35,855 nucleotides of DNA from Pseudomonadota bacterium (GTDB lineage: Bacteria; Pseudomonadota; Gammaproteobacteria; Burkholderiales; Burkholderiaceae_C), in the NCBI GenBank assembly GCA_021805805.1, contig JAJZEB010000023.1, forward strand, positions 1 to 35,855, written 5' to 3'. The notes beneath the pieces were generated by a model, which was given only the letters and a program-made list of their open reading frames with translations, did no database searches and had not been told where the DNA came from. The position numbers and the translations under genes were made by a program. The first letter of the stretch is position 1. Each line of letters opens with the position of its first letter. Of this stretch, positions 21,617-33,200 are shown piece after piece.

Positions 21617-22500
21617 AGCGCGGCGCGTGCCGCCGCCCGCACCGCCGCGGTCAGGGTCTCGAGCAGCGTGGACGCGGCGCGCGCGTGGTGCCAGTGCAGC
21701 GCCACGTCGAGCGTCGTTCCCGGGACGAGTTCGGCCAGCGCGCCGCTGCGCAGGTGCCCGGCGACCAGGGCCTGCGGGTGCATGCCCCAGCCCATGCCCG
21801 CCAGCGCCGCGCTGACGAAAGCCTGCGGCGACGGCAGCAGGTGCCGCGGCAGCTCCACGTCGCGGCGGCAGCGGCGGCGTACCCAGCGCGCCTGCAGCTC
21901 GTCCTTGGTGCTGAACATCAGGCTGGGCGCCTGCGCCAGGCTGGCGGCACCGACGCCGGCGGAAAAATGGCGTGCGATGAACGCCGGACTGGCCGCGGCG
22001 ACGTAGCGCATCGATCCCAGCGGCACCGTATTGCAGCCGCTCGGTGGGCGCGGCTGCGCCGACACCGCGGCCAGCACCGCGCCGCTGTGCAGCCACTGCG
22101 CGGTGTGGCTTTCATCGTCGACCGCGATGTCGAGCAGCACCGGCGCGCGCGCCGCGTAGGCCGCGACCGCCGGTGCGAACCAGGTCGCCAGGCTGTCGGC
22201 ATTGACCGCCACGCTCAGCGTGACCCGTGTGCCGGCCTGCGCGCCGGGCAGCGGCAGCGCATCGCGCAGTTCGTGCTCGAGCAGCCGCACCTGCTCGACG
22301 TGCTGGCACAGGCGCTGCCCGACCGCGGTGGCGCGACACGGCTGATCACGCACGACCAACGCGCAGCCGACGCGTTCCTCGAGCGCACGGATGCGCTGCG
22401 ACACCGCCGACGGCGTCACGTGCAAGGTGCGCGCGGCGCCGTCGAAACTGCCTTCGCGGACCACCGCGGCGAGCGCCGCAAGCGCTGCATAGTCGAGCAT
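21610..22500 (-). CDS. argP: LysR family transcriptional regulator ArgP (IciA)
   Basis: This 296-aa LysR-type regulator starts MLDYAALAALAAVVREGSFDGAARTL and has the winged helix-turn-helix in VTPSAVSQRIRALEERVGCALVVR, both typical of ArgP/IciA. The ligand domain has VTLSVAVNADSLATWFAPA and GWGMHPQALV, also family-typical. ArgP senses lysine and arginine and activates the basic amino acid exporter gene argO, which lies divergently next door here, the classical arrangement. The length is normal. A T-N11-A box lies 6 bp upstream of its start, fitting autoregulation. Confidence 0.93.
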   Translation of the reverse strand: MLDYAALAALAAVVREGSFDGAARTLHVTPSAVSQRIRALEERVGCALVVRDQPCRATAVGQRLCQHVEQVRLLEHELRDALPLPGAQAGTRVTLSVAVNADSLATWFAPAVAAYAARAPVLLDIAVDDESHTAQWLHSGAVLAAVSAQPRPPSGCNTVPLGSMRYVAAASPAFIARHFSAGVGAASLAQAPSLMFSTKDELQARWVRRRCRRDVELPRHLLPSPQAFVSAALAGMGWGMHPQALVAGHLRSGALAELVPGTTLDVALHWHHARAASTLLETLTAAVRAAARAALQ

Positions 22501-22505
22501 CGGAA

Positions 22506-22520
22506 ATTAGAAACGCTAAT
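22506..22520. promoter_or_regulatory. LysR-type (ArgP) binding box
   Basis: ATTAG-AAACG-CTAAT is a perfect inverted repeat with 5-bp arms and contains the T-N11-A core of LysR-family sites. It sits in the argP-argO divergent gap right beside the argP start, in an otherwise A/T-rich and purine-rich stretch. Confidence 0.7.
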
Positions 22521-22576
22521 GGAAAGAAAGAAAAGATAGTTTGCCTTTTCAAGAGTCGGCAAGCAAGCTGCTGCAT

Positions 22577-23218
22577 ATGAATCTGTATGCGCCAGCCTTC
22601 AGCGGTTTCTCGTCATTCGCCACAGGCCTGGGCCTGAGCTTCGGTCTGATCGTCGCGATCGGCGCGCAGAACGCGTTCGTGCTGCGCCAGGGAATCCGCC
22701 GCGAGCACATCGGCCCGGTCGTGCTGTTCTGCCTGCTGTCGGACGCGCTGCTGATCACCGCCGGGGTCGCCGGCATGGCCGAGGCACTCGGCCAGCGCGT
22801 CTGGCTGGCACGGTTGCTGGCGCTGGCCGGTGGCGGCTTTCTCGCGGTCTACGGCGCGCGTGCGTTGCTGCGCGCGCTGCGACCGCAGGCGCTGTCGGCC
22901 GCTGCCGGCGGCCCGCGGCAGGCGCTGCGCGCGGTGCTGGCGCAGACTGCGGCGTTCACGTTCCTGAATCCCCATGTCTACCTGGACACCGTGCTGCTGA
23001 TGGGCAACCTGGGTGCGCGTCAGCCGGCCGCGCTGCGATCGCTGTTCGTCGGTGGTGCCGTCACCGGCAGTGCGATCTGGTTCGTGCTGCTGGGCTTCGG
23101 AAGTCGCTGGCTGGCACCGTGGTTCGCCAGCACCCGGGCCTGGCAATGGCTCGACCTGCTGACCGGCGCAACCATGTGGGTCATCGCATGGCGGTTGCTG
23201 CCGCAGATCGTCGGCTGA
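22577..23218 (+). CDS. argO: LysE/ArgO family basic amino acid exporter
   Basis: This 213-aa membrane protein of the LysE/RhtB superfamily has about six hydrophobic segments. The family motif IVAIGAQNAFVLRQGIRR is near residue 25, and FLNPHVYLDTVLLMG near residue 130 is the signature of the LysE/ArgO branch exporting arginine and lysine. The ATG at 22577 gives normal length but has no clear ribosome binding site; an in-frame TTG at 22541 would add 12 residues. Regulation by the divergent ArgP through the box at 22506-22520 is expected. The six-codon ORF upstream is discussed among the findings. Confidence 0.92.
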   Translation: MNLYAPAFSGFSSFATGLGLSFGLIVAIGAQNAFVLRQGIRREHIGPVVLFCLLSDALLITAGVAGMAEALGQRVWLARLLALAGGGFLAVYGARALLRALRPQALSAAAGGPRQALRAVLAQTAAFTFLNPHVYLDTVLLMGNLGARQPAALRSLFVGGAVTGSAIWFVLLGFGSRWLAPWFASTRAWQWLDLLTGATMWVIAWRLLPQIVG

Positions 23219-23330
23219 CGCAGCGGGGCGCGCGACGCGCGCGCCGGGGCGGCGCGCCGTACCATCGACGCCAGACCGTGGAGCGCGCCACCGGGGGCGC
23301 AGCCGCGGTGCGCGACGGGAGGGCTCGGCG

Positions 23331-23957
23331 ATGACGGCGGGGGCAAGGCACGACACGGCGCTGGCCGCGGTGCAGGGCATCGTGCTGGCCGGCGGCGCGT
23401 CGCGCCGCTTCGGCAGCGACAAGCGCCTGGCCGAGGTCGATGGCGAGCCGCTGTTGTTGCGCGCGCTGCGGCCCTGGCTGCAGGCGTGCGGCGAAGGCCT
23501 GTGCGGCGTGCTGGTGGTGCTGCGCGCCGAGTCGCCCGGCGAACGCGCGCTGGCCGCGCGGATCCAGGCCCTGGGGGCACGGACGACGTTCTGCGCCGAT
23601 GCGGCGCTGGGCATGGGCCACTCGCTGGCCTGGGGCGTGGCGCAGACCGCCGCGGCCGCCGGCTGGGTGGTCGGGCTCGGCGACATGCCGGCGCTGCGCG
23701 CGGCCAGCATCGGCGCGGTGGCGCGCGCGCTGGGCGCCGGGCGGATCGTGCTGCCGATGCACGGCGGGCAGCGCGGCCATCCGGTGGGCTTCGATGCTGT
23801 ATTCGGCGACGCGCTGCGCGGCCTGCGTGGCGACACCGGAGCGCGCGCGCTGCTGCAGCAGCACGCCGCCGCGGTGCGGCGTATCGAACTCGACGATTCC
23901 GGCACGCTGCTCGACGTCGACGCTCCGGCGCAGCTGGGCGCGCTGCGCGGGCGCTGA
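23331..23957 (+). CDS. mocA: Molybdenum cofactor cytidylyltransferase (MocA-like)
   Basis: This 208-aa nucleotidyltransferase attaches CMP to molybdopterin to give the MCD cofactor required by xanthine-oxidase/CO-dehydrogenase family enzymes. It has the signature IVLAGGASRRFGSDKRLAEVDGEPLL near residue 16, VVGLGDMPALR with the metal-binding Asp near residue 118, and [29 protein letters not shown], which is the MocA rather than the MobA pattern. It is convergent with the cox operon with only 10 bp between the stops, and fits functionally as its cofactor-maturation enzyme. Confidence 0.9.
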   Translation: MTAGARHDTALAAVQGIVLAGGASRRFGSDKRLAEVDGEPLLLRALRPWLQACGEGLCGVLVVLRAESPGERALAARIQALGARTTFCADAALGMGHSLAWGVAQTAAAAGWVVGLGDMPALRAASIGAVARALGAGRIVLPMHGGQRGHPVGFDAVFGDALRGLRGDTGARALLQQHAAAVRRIELDDSGTLLDVDAPAQLGALRGR

Positions 23958-23967
23958 GCCGCGCGCG

Positions 23968-25146
23968 TCAGCGCGCAGCGAGCAGGGTGGCGATGGCCCC
24001 CGCCAGTTGTTCCAGGCTGGCCAGGTTGTGCACCGCCAGCATCGCGTCGGTGCCGGCGTGCAGCGCCGCGGCGCCGCGCGCCAGCGGCGCGTAGCCCTCG
24101 AAACGCAATAGGGGATTGAGCCACAGCACCCGGCGGCTGCGCCGTCGCAGCCAGGCCAGCTCGTCGCGCAGCGGTCCCGGCTCGCCGGTGTCCAGCCCGT
24201 CGCTGATCAGCAGCACCAGGGTGCGGCGGCCGACCAGGCGGCGGGCGTGCCGCTGGCGCAGCGTGGCCAGGCACTCGCCCAGCCGCGTGCCGCCGGCGAA
24301 GTCGTCGACCGCGGCCGCCGCCGCGCGCAGCATGTCGTCGGTGTCGGGCATCGCGAACGCATCGCCCAGGTCGGTCAGGCTGGTGCCGACGGCGAACACG
24401 TCGCGCCGCCGCAGCGTGCGCGTGGCGCTGTGCAGGAATGCGAGCAGCAGGCGCGCATAGCGCTCCATCGAGCCGGACACGTCGACCAGCAGCAGCAGCG
24501 GCGGCGGCTCGCGGCGGCGCTGCAGCCGCGGCAGCTCGATGCACTCGCCGTCGCAGCGCGCGGCGTGGCGCAGCAGCCGCGGCCAGTCGGCGCGGGCTCC
24601 GCGCGGCGCGGCGCGGGTGCGGCGCAGCGGCAGTTGCGGCAGCGCCAGCGGCAGGCTGCGCGCCAGGCGCTCGAGCAGCCGGTACTCGGTCGCGCTGACC
24701 GCGTTGAAATCGGCCTGGCGCAACTGCCGGCCGCGTCCCGCGGTCATCGCGGCGTCGAATTCGACCGCCTGCTCGGGCGGCGACGCCGCCGCGGTTGCCG
24801 CCGACGGCGGCCGCAGCGCTTCGCGCACCCGCGGCCGCTGCGTCGGCTCGACGCGGCCTTCGGCGCTGGGCAGCATCAGCGCCAGCAGCTTGGTCGCCAC
24901 CGCCGGGTCGCGGAAAAAGGCGTCGAACAGTTCGTGGAACACCGCGCGATCGCGTGCCTGGCTGACGAACACCGCTTCCAGCGCAGCGCCGAGATCGTCG
25001 CGCCGCGCGACGCCGACGGCCTGAATGGCCTGGCCGGCCAGCGCGACGCGCGAAGCGTCCACCGCGAGCCCGGCGCGGCGCAGCGCGCGGGCGAAGCCGA
25101 GCAGGTTCGGCAGCAGTTTGCCTCGGCGTGCGTCGCCGAGCAGCAT
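23968..25146 (-). CDS. coxE: CoxE-like von Willebrand factor A domain protein
   Basis: This 392-aa protein has a helical N-terminal part, then a VWA domain with the MIDAS motif DVSGS at 222-226 (LLLVDVSGSMERYARLLL), the Thr in GGTRLGECL, and the Asp in LLISDGLDTGE. Proteins of this type work with the MoxR-like CoxD ATPase in maturing the molybdenum-copper or molybdenum site of the CoxL subunit at the membrane. It is the last gene of the coxS-L-M-D-E operon, 21 bp after coxD. The order is that of known cox clusters. Confidence 0.9.
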   Translation of the reverse strand: MLLGDARRGKLLPNLLGFARALRRAGLAVDASRVALAGQAIQAVGVARRDDLGAALEAVFVSQARDRAVFHELFDAFFRDPAVATKLLALMLPSAEGRVEPTQRPRVREALRPPSAATAAASPPEQAVEFDAAMTAGRGRQLRQADFNAVSATEYRLLERLARSLPLALPQLPLRRTRAAPRGARADWPRLLRHAARCDGECIELPRLQRRREPPPLLLLVDVSGSMERYARLLLAFLHSATRTLRRRDVFAVGTSLTDLGDAFAMPDTDDMLRAAAAAVDDFAGGTRLGECLATLRQRHARRLVGRRTLVLLISDGLDTGEPGPLRDELAWLRRRSRRVLWLNPLLRFEGYAPLARGAAALHAGTDAMLAVHNLASLEQLAGAIATLLAAR

Positions 25147-25167
25147 CGGCCTGCCTGCCTCGCGGAC

Positions 25168-26126
<959 letters not shown>

Positions 26127-26130
<4 letters not shown>

Positions 26131-26921
26131 GCGCCCATCGCCCTGGCGACCGCGCGCTGCGCCATGACCCCGATCAGGCTGGCGCGGTACTCGGCGCTGC
26201 CGTGCAGGTCGCTGGCCAGACCGGTGGGGTCGATCGGCACCGAGGCCGCGGCGTTCGGCGTGAAGCTGGCATTGAGCGCGCGCTCGAGCCCGGCATGGCG
26301 GAACACGCCGCTGCCGCCGCCGGTCACGGCGACCCGCACGCCGGTCTCGAACTGGGCGACGAACACGCCGATCAACGCGAAGCGCGACGCCGGCTGGCGG
26401 AACTTGACGTAGGCCGCGCGCCGCGGCAGCGGGAAGTCGACCGCGGTGATCAGCTCGCCGTCGCCCAGCGCCGTGGTGAACACGGCGACGAAGAAGTCAT
26501 CGGCCGCGATCGCCCGGCTGGTGGTGTGCACCGTGGCACCCAGCCCGAGTACGGCAGCCGGGTAGCACGCGGCCGGGTCGTTGTTCGCCAGCGACCCGCC
26601 CAGCGTGCCCATCGTGCGCACCTGCCGGTCGCCGATGTGTCCGGCCAGGTCGGCCAGTGCGGGAATCGCCTGCTGCACCTCGGCACTGGCGGCAACGGCC
26701 GCGTGGCGGGTCATGGCGCCGACGCGCAGCGCGTTGCCGTGGCGGCCGATGCCGGCGAGTTCGGCAACGCCGCCGAGGTCGACGACGCTGTCGACCTGGG
26801 CGATGCGCAGCTTCATCGCGGTCACCAGGGTCTGCCCGCCGGCCAGCGGGCGTGCGCCGGTAGCGGCCAGGCGGGCGGCCTCGGCCGCGGTGGTGGCGCG
26901 TTGCAAGTTGAAGGCATACAT
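26127..26921 (-). CDS. coxM: CoxM-like FAD-binding medium subunit of a molybdenum hydroxylase
   Basis: This 264-aa flavoprotein subunit carries FAD between the iron-sulfur and electron-acceptor steps of a xanthine-oxidase-family enzyme. The FAD motifs are [13 protein letters not shown] near residue 27 and [19 protein letters not shown] near residue 105, followed by the C-terminal CO dehydrogenase flavoprotein domain with [21 protein letters not shown]. The start at 26921 has a GAGGAGA ribosome binding site 13 bp after the coxL stop. Length is slightly short of, but close to, that of usual CoxM subunits. Confidence 0.92.
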
Positions 26922-26934
26922 GGTTCGTGTCTCC

Positions 26935-29319
<2,385 letters not shown>

Positions 29320-29355
29320 TTCGGTTCTCCTGTCGGTTTGCGACCGCGCCGCGGT

Positions 29356-29826
29356 TCAGGCCTTGGTCATCGCGTCACGGCCCTGCTGCACCGCACGCAC
29401 GATGTTCTGGTAGCCGGTGCAGCGGCACAGGTTGCCCTCGAGCTGCTCGCGGATCTCGGCTTCTCCTGCCTGCGGGTGACGCTGGCACAGATCGATCGCG
29501 CTGAGCACCATGCCCGGGGTGCAGAAGCCGCATTGAAGCCCGTGGCAGTCCTTGAACGCGGCCTGCATCGGGTGCAGCGTGCCATCGGCCGCTGCCAGGC
29601 CCTCGATGGTCGTGATCTCGGCACCGTCGGCCTGCGCGGCGAGCAGGTTGCACGATTTCACCGCTGCCCCATTGAGCAGCACGGTGCACGCGCCGCACTG
29701 CGCGGTGTCGCAGCCGACATGGGTTCCGGTCAGGCGCAGGTGCTCGCGCAACGCCTGCACCAGCAGGGTGTTCGGGGCAACGTCGAGCGACGCGCGTTGT
29801 CCGTTGACGGTGAACGTGACTTGCAT
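29356..29826 (-). CDS. coxS: CoxS-like [2Fe-2S] small subunit
   Basis: This 156-aa iron-sulfur subunit has the plant-ferredoxin-type cluster motif in [18 protein letters not shown] with its partner Cys in VKSCNLLA, and the second cluster in [11 protein letters not shown] and [12 protein letters not shown]. Length and order match small subunits of the xanthine-oxidase/CO-dehydrogenase family. It is the first gene of the coxS-L-M-D-E operon. The start at 29826 is preceded by GGAGGAG. The operon promoter should lie in the 231-bp gap to the divergent regulator. Confidence 0.95.
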   Translation of the reverse strand: MQVTFTVNGQRASLDVAPNTLLVQALREHLRLTGTHVGCDTAQCGACTVLLNGAAVKSCNLLAAQADGAEITTIEGLAAADGTLHPMQAAFKDCHGLQCGFCTPGMVLSAIDLCQRHPQAGEAEIREQLEGNLCRCTGYQNIVRAVQQGRDAMTKA

Positions 29827-30057
29827 CGTGGGTCTCCTCCGGTGTGGCGTCGGCAGCAGCGTCGGCGCCGGAACGTGTTCTGCCGCTATTGTTGGAAGTG
29901 GAGGCGTCCAGCTCAAGCGTCCAGCTTCAGGGAAAACACCGAATCTGTTCGGGGCCTGCACGAAATTTCTCAAAATGGAACAATGCAAGGAGCTGCATAT
30001 GCACGCAGCTGCGCTCACCTCGCCGCAATCAACCGAGATTCGTCTGCGGAGGAATGG

Positions 30058-31269
30058 ATGGTCGTCGCCGACGTCGTAGCACCCGAGGCCAGGTTGCCCG
30101 CCATTGCGGCGGCGCGGCGCATCGCGATCGCCGAGGGCCGCACGTTGCCGCCAGCGCTGCTGGGTGCGCAGCGCGGCTGGATCGAACGCTCGTGGCGCCG
30201 CTGCCTGCAGTGCGGCCAGCAGCCGCAGCAGCCGCTGAGTTTCGATTGCGTCTCGCGCGCCCAGCTGCGCGCCGGCCGCGAGCGGCACCAGCCGTTGCTG
30301 CGTGCTGCCGCGCCGCTGCTCGACGCGCTGGCCAGGGCCGTGGCACGTGCCGGCTACTTCGCGATCCTGACCGACGCGCGCGGCGTCGCGATCGACGTGC
30401 GCGGCGCGTTCGACCGTCGTGACCGCCGGGTGCGCAGCATCGCGCGCGTCGGCGTCGACCTGTCCGAGGCCAGCATCGGCACCAGCGCGATCGGCGTCGC
30501 ATTGCACGAGCTGCAGCCGGTGTGGCTGCACCGCGGCGAGCACTTTTTCGGCGACGCGTCGTCGTTCAGCTGCGCCGGCGCGCCGGTGTTCGGCCCCGTG
30601 GGCGATTGCATCGGCATGATCGACGTCACCGGAGTCGATGCCGCCGAGCGCAGCGAGCTCGTGCACCTGGCCGCGCAGACCGCGCAGCGCATCGGCAACG
30701 CGCTGGTGCTGGAGTCGGCGCACGCGCTGGTGCTGCGGCTGAACTGGCCCGGCCATGCGCTCGGCGGCGACGACGATGCGCTGCTGTGCCTGGACGCCGA
30801 CGCCCGCGTATGCGCGGCCAACCGGGCCGCGCGCATGCTGCTGCCGCAGTTGGCGCACACCGGTGCGCCGGTGCATGCGGGCGAACTGTTCGCGCTGGCG
30901 CCGCAGCGGCTGTTCGAGCACGCGCGCGCGGCCGAACTGCTCGACACCGGGCCCATGGAAGTGCCGCTGTGGTCCGGACTGCTGGTGCAGCTGCGAGCGC
31001 GCCGTGCAGGCGCCGAACACGCCGTGCCGCTGGCCTCGGCGCGCAACCGCATGTCGCTGCAGCAGCTCGAGGACGCGCTGGTGCTGCAGGCCGTCGACAG
31101 TGCGCGCGGCAACGTGGCGCAGGCCGCGCGCACGCTCGGCGTCAGTCGCGCCACCGTCTATCGCAAGCTCGGTGCGCGGGGCGCGCGCTTGGCGACCGCC
31201 GAGCCCGGTACGCCTTGCGCAGCGCGCGCCCCGCAGCCGGGAACCGGCGGCAAGCCGGCAGCGGAATGA
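30058..31269 (+). CDS. AcoR-like GAF/Fis-type HTH transcriptional regulator without an AAA+ domain
   Basis: This 403-aa protein has an N-terminal region with [20 protein letters not shown] typical of AcoR-type regulators, a GAF-like sensory domain at about 80-230 ([52 protein letters not shown]), a PAS-like stretch ([22 protein letters not shown]), and a C-terminal Fis-type helix-turn-helix ([21 protein letters not shown], then [11 protein letters not shown]). The central sigma-54-activating AAA+ domain is missing, so it must act by another mechanism than open-complex remodelling. ATG 30058 has GGAGGA upstream; an in-frame ATG at 29983 is weaker. It is divergent from the cox operon and followed by coxG and xdhC/coxF, so it probably controls both units. 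Confidence 0.85.
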   Translation: MVVADVVAPEARLPAIAAARRIAIAEGRTLPPALLGAQRGWIERSWRRCLQCGQQPQQPLSFDCVSRAQLRAGRERHQPLLRAAAPLLDALARAVARAGYFAILTDARGVAIDVRGAFDRRDRRVRSIARVGVDLSEASIGTSAIGVALHELQPVWLHRGEHFFGDASSFSCAGAPVFGPVGDCIGMIDVTGVDAAERSELVHLAAQTAQRIGNALVLESAHALVLRLNWPGHALGGDDDALLCLDADARVCAANRAARMLLPQLAHTGAPVHAGELFALAPQRLFEHARAAELLDTGPMEVPLWSGLLVQLRARRAGAEHAVPLASARNRMSLQQLEDALVLQAVDSARGNVAQAARTLGVSRATVYRKLGARGARLATAEPGTPCAARAPQPGTGGKPAAE

Positions 31270-31291
31270 TCAATACGGAGGAGACCACCCG

Positions 31292-31957
31292 ATGGATGTC
31301 AAACTGGAACGGCGCTACCCGCTCGGCGTCGATGCGCAGCGCGCCTGGGCGCTGCTCAGCGACGTGCCCGCGGTGGCCGCGTGCGTGCCCGGCGCGCAGA
31401 TCATCGAGCAGACCGCGCCCGATGCCTACAAGGGCAGCGTGAAGGTCAAGGTCGGCCCCGCGCTGGCGTTGTTCAACGGCCAGATCGACGTGCTCGCGAT
31501 CGATCCGGCGCAGCGGCGTCTGGTGCTGCGCGGCAAGGGCGCCGACAAGGGCGGATCGTCGGCGTCGATGGAACTCGACGCGGTGATCGAAGCCGACGGC
31601 GAAGCCGACAGCGCGTTGCGCGGCCAGGCGCAGATCGTCGTCAGCGGCAAGTTCGCCCAGTTCGGCGCGCGCATGATGAGCCAGGTCTCGGACATGCTGC
31701 TCGAGCAGTTCGCCGAGCATTTCCGTGCCGCAGCGCAAGCGATGCCCGAGACTGGCGCGGCGGATCCGCCCGCCGGGCCGGCCGCAAGCGCTGCAACCGC
31801 CGGGTCTGCCGGGGGCGCCGCGCCGCAGGTGCGGGCATCACCGGTGCCGCGGCAGTCGGCACGCCCGCCGGCGGGCGAGATCAACGGCCTGGCGATTCTC
31901 TGGCGATTGTTGCGAAACTGGCTGGCCGGTCTGTTCGGCAGGCGCGGCGATTCCTGA
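31292..31957 (+). CDS. coxG: CoxG-like SRPBCC protein with C-terminal membrane-binding tail
   Basis: This 221-aa protein has a CoxG/SRPBCC-type fold at about 1-150 (AWALLSDVPAVAACVPGAQII, YKGSVKVKVGPALALFNGQI, SGKFAQFGARMMSQVSDMLLEQFAEHF). A low-complexity Ala/Pro linker follows, then a hydrophobic, basic C-terminal segment (NGLAILWRLLRNWLAGLFGRR) suited to membrane anchoring. CoxG proteins recruit CO dehydrogenase to the membrane or bind the quinone that takes its electrons. The ATG at 31292 lies 7 bp after GGAGGAG. It follows the regulator gene by 22 bp and precedes xdhC/coxF. Confidence 0.9.
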   Translation: MDVKLERRYPLGVDAQRAWALLSDVPAVAACVPGAQIIEQTAPDAYKGSVKVKVGPALALFNGQIDVLAIDPAQRRLVLRGKGADKGGSSASMELDAVIEADGEADSALRGQAQIVVSGKFAQFGARMMSQVSDMLLEQFAEHFRAAAQAMPETGAADPPAGPAASAATAGSAGGAAPQVRASPVPRQSARPPAGEINGLAILWRLLRNWLAGLFGRRGDS

Positions 31958-31986
31958 AGCCCGATGCGGCGCGTGGAGGTGAACGC

Positions 31987-32988
31987 ATGGATACCCTGGA
32001 TCTGGATGTGCTGCGCAGCGCGCAGCAGTGGATGCGCGGCGGCCACCGCGTGGTGCTCGGCACCGTGGTGCGCACCTGGGGCTCGGCGCCGCGGCCGCCG
32101 GGTTCGTTGATGGTCATCCGCGACGACGGCGTCGTCTCCGGCTCGGTCTCGGGCGGCTGCATCGAGGACGACCTGATCCGCCGCGTGGCCGCCGGCGAGC
32201 TGGCGCTGCAGGGCCCGCAGGTCACGACCTACGGCAGCACCGCCGAGGAGGCGCAGCGCTTCGGCCTGCCGTGCGGCGGCAGCGTGCAGCTGGTGCTCGA
32301 GCCGCTGCACGCGGCTTCCGGCGTCGACGAACTGCTCGACTCCATCGCCGCGCACCGCCGGATGCGCCGCACCCTGTTGCTCGACAGCGGCGTGGTGCGG
32401 CTGCAGCCGGTGGCCGACGGCGAACGGGTGCAGTTCGACGGCAGCGTGCTGCATACCGTGCACGGTCCGCGTTTGCGGCTGCTGATCATCGGCGGCGGGC
32501 AGTTGTCGCGCTACCTGGCGAGCATGGCGCTGATGCTCGATTACCGCGTCACGGTCTGCGAGCCGCGCGTCGAATACCACGACGGCTGGGACGCGGTGCA
32601 CGGGGTCGAGTTGTCGACGCAGATGCCCGACGACCTGGTGCTGGCGATGCAACTCGATGCGGCCAGCGCGGTGGTCGCGCTGACCCACGACCCCAAGCTC
32701 GACGACCTGGCGCTGATGGAAGCGTTGCGTACGCCGGCGTTCTACGTCGGCGCGCTCGGCTCGCGCGCGAACAACGCGCGTCGTCGCGAGCGGCTGCTCG
32801 GTTTCGACGTCACTGCCGAACAGGCCGATCGGCTGCACGGGCCGGTCGGCCTGCGGCTCGGCGGGCTGACGCCGCCGGAGATCGCGCTCAGCGTCCTGGC
32901 TGAAATGATCGCGGTGCGGCGCGGGGTCGACCTGCGCGGCTCGCTGGCCGACTGGAGCGCGTCGACCACGGCTTGCGCAGTGCCCTGA
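31987..32988 (+). CDS. XdhC/CoxF family molybdenum-enzyme maturation protein
   Basis: This 333-aa protein has the XdhC/CoxI N-terminal domain (VVLGTVVRTWGSAPRPPGSLM, SGSVSGGCIEDDLIRRV, FGLPCGGSVQLVLEPL) and a C-terminal Rossmann domain (LRLLIIGGGQLSRYLASMALML, AVVALTHDPKLDDLALMEAL, FYVGALGSRANNARRRERLLG, GLRLGGLTPPEIALSVLAEMIAVRRG). Such proteins bind the molybdenum cofactor and help sulfurate it before insertion into xanthine-oxidase-family enzymes. It is 29 bp downstream of coxG, and is the last cox-related gene. Full length and intact. Confidence 0.92.
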   Translation: MDTLDLDVLRSAQQWMRGGHRVVLGTVVRTWGSAPRPPGSLMVIRDDGVVSGSVSGGCIEDDLIRRVAAGELALQGPQVTTYGSTAEEAQRFGLPCGGSVQLVLEPLHAASGVDELLDSIAAHRRMRRTLLLDSGVVRLQPVADGERVQFDGSVLHTVHGPRLRLLIIGGGQLSRYLASMALMLDYRVTVCEPRVEYHDGWDAVHGVELSTQMPDDLVLAMQLDAASAVVALTHDPKLDDLALMEALRTPAFYVGALGSRANNARRRERLLGFDVTAEQADRLHGPVGLRLGGLTPPEIALSVLAEMIAVRRGVDLRGSLADWSASTTACAVP

Positions 32989-33027
32989 GGTCGAGCGCCC
33001 AGAGACGGGTGCGGTGCCGGCCGCTTT

Positions 33028-33054
33028 GTTTCGATCGTGAAACGGAATCGTTTC
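33028..33054. promoter_or_regulatory. Phased half-sites upstream of prpB, candidate PrpR-type activator site
   Basis: GTTTC at 33028, GAAAC at 33039 and GTTTC at 33050 alternate in orientation with starts exactly 11 bp apart, forming two overlapping inverted repeats (GTTTC-N6-GAAAC and GAAACG-GAAT-CGTTTC). They lie about 100 bp upstream of the sigma-54 promoter, the usual place for an enhancer-binding activator. Confidence 0.55.
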
Positions 33055-33150
33055 GCCGATGGAACAAATGGGCCCGCGCACACATCGTCGCCGCTGCGCG
33101 CATCCAGGTTTTGCGCGCATTTGCGCGTGCGTGCCGCGATCCGGATCGCC

Positions 33151-33166
33151 TGGCATGAGGTTTGCA
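33151..33166 (+). promoter_or_regulatory. Sigma-54 (-24/-12) promoter of the prp operon
   Basis: TGGCATGAGGTTTGCA is nearly the full sigma-54 consensus, with GG at 33152-33153 and GC at 33164-33165 separated by exactly 10 bp. Transcription would start near 33177, about 24 nt before the prpB ATG. Propionate operons of many proteobacteria are driven by sigma-54 with PrpR; no prpR gene is inside this window. Confidence 0.8.
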
Positions 33167-33200
33167 GCAGAGTGGATCGTCCGAACCCGAGGAAACTGCC

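Noticed and set aside
33162-33200. Upstream in-frame start for prpB
   Set aside because: It lies inside the sigma-54 promoter, upstream of the expected transcript start. ATG 33201 has a ribosome binding site.
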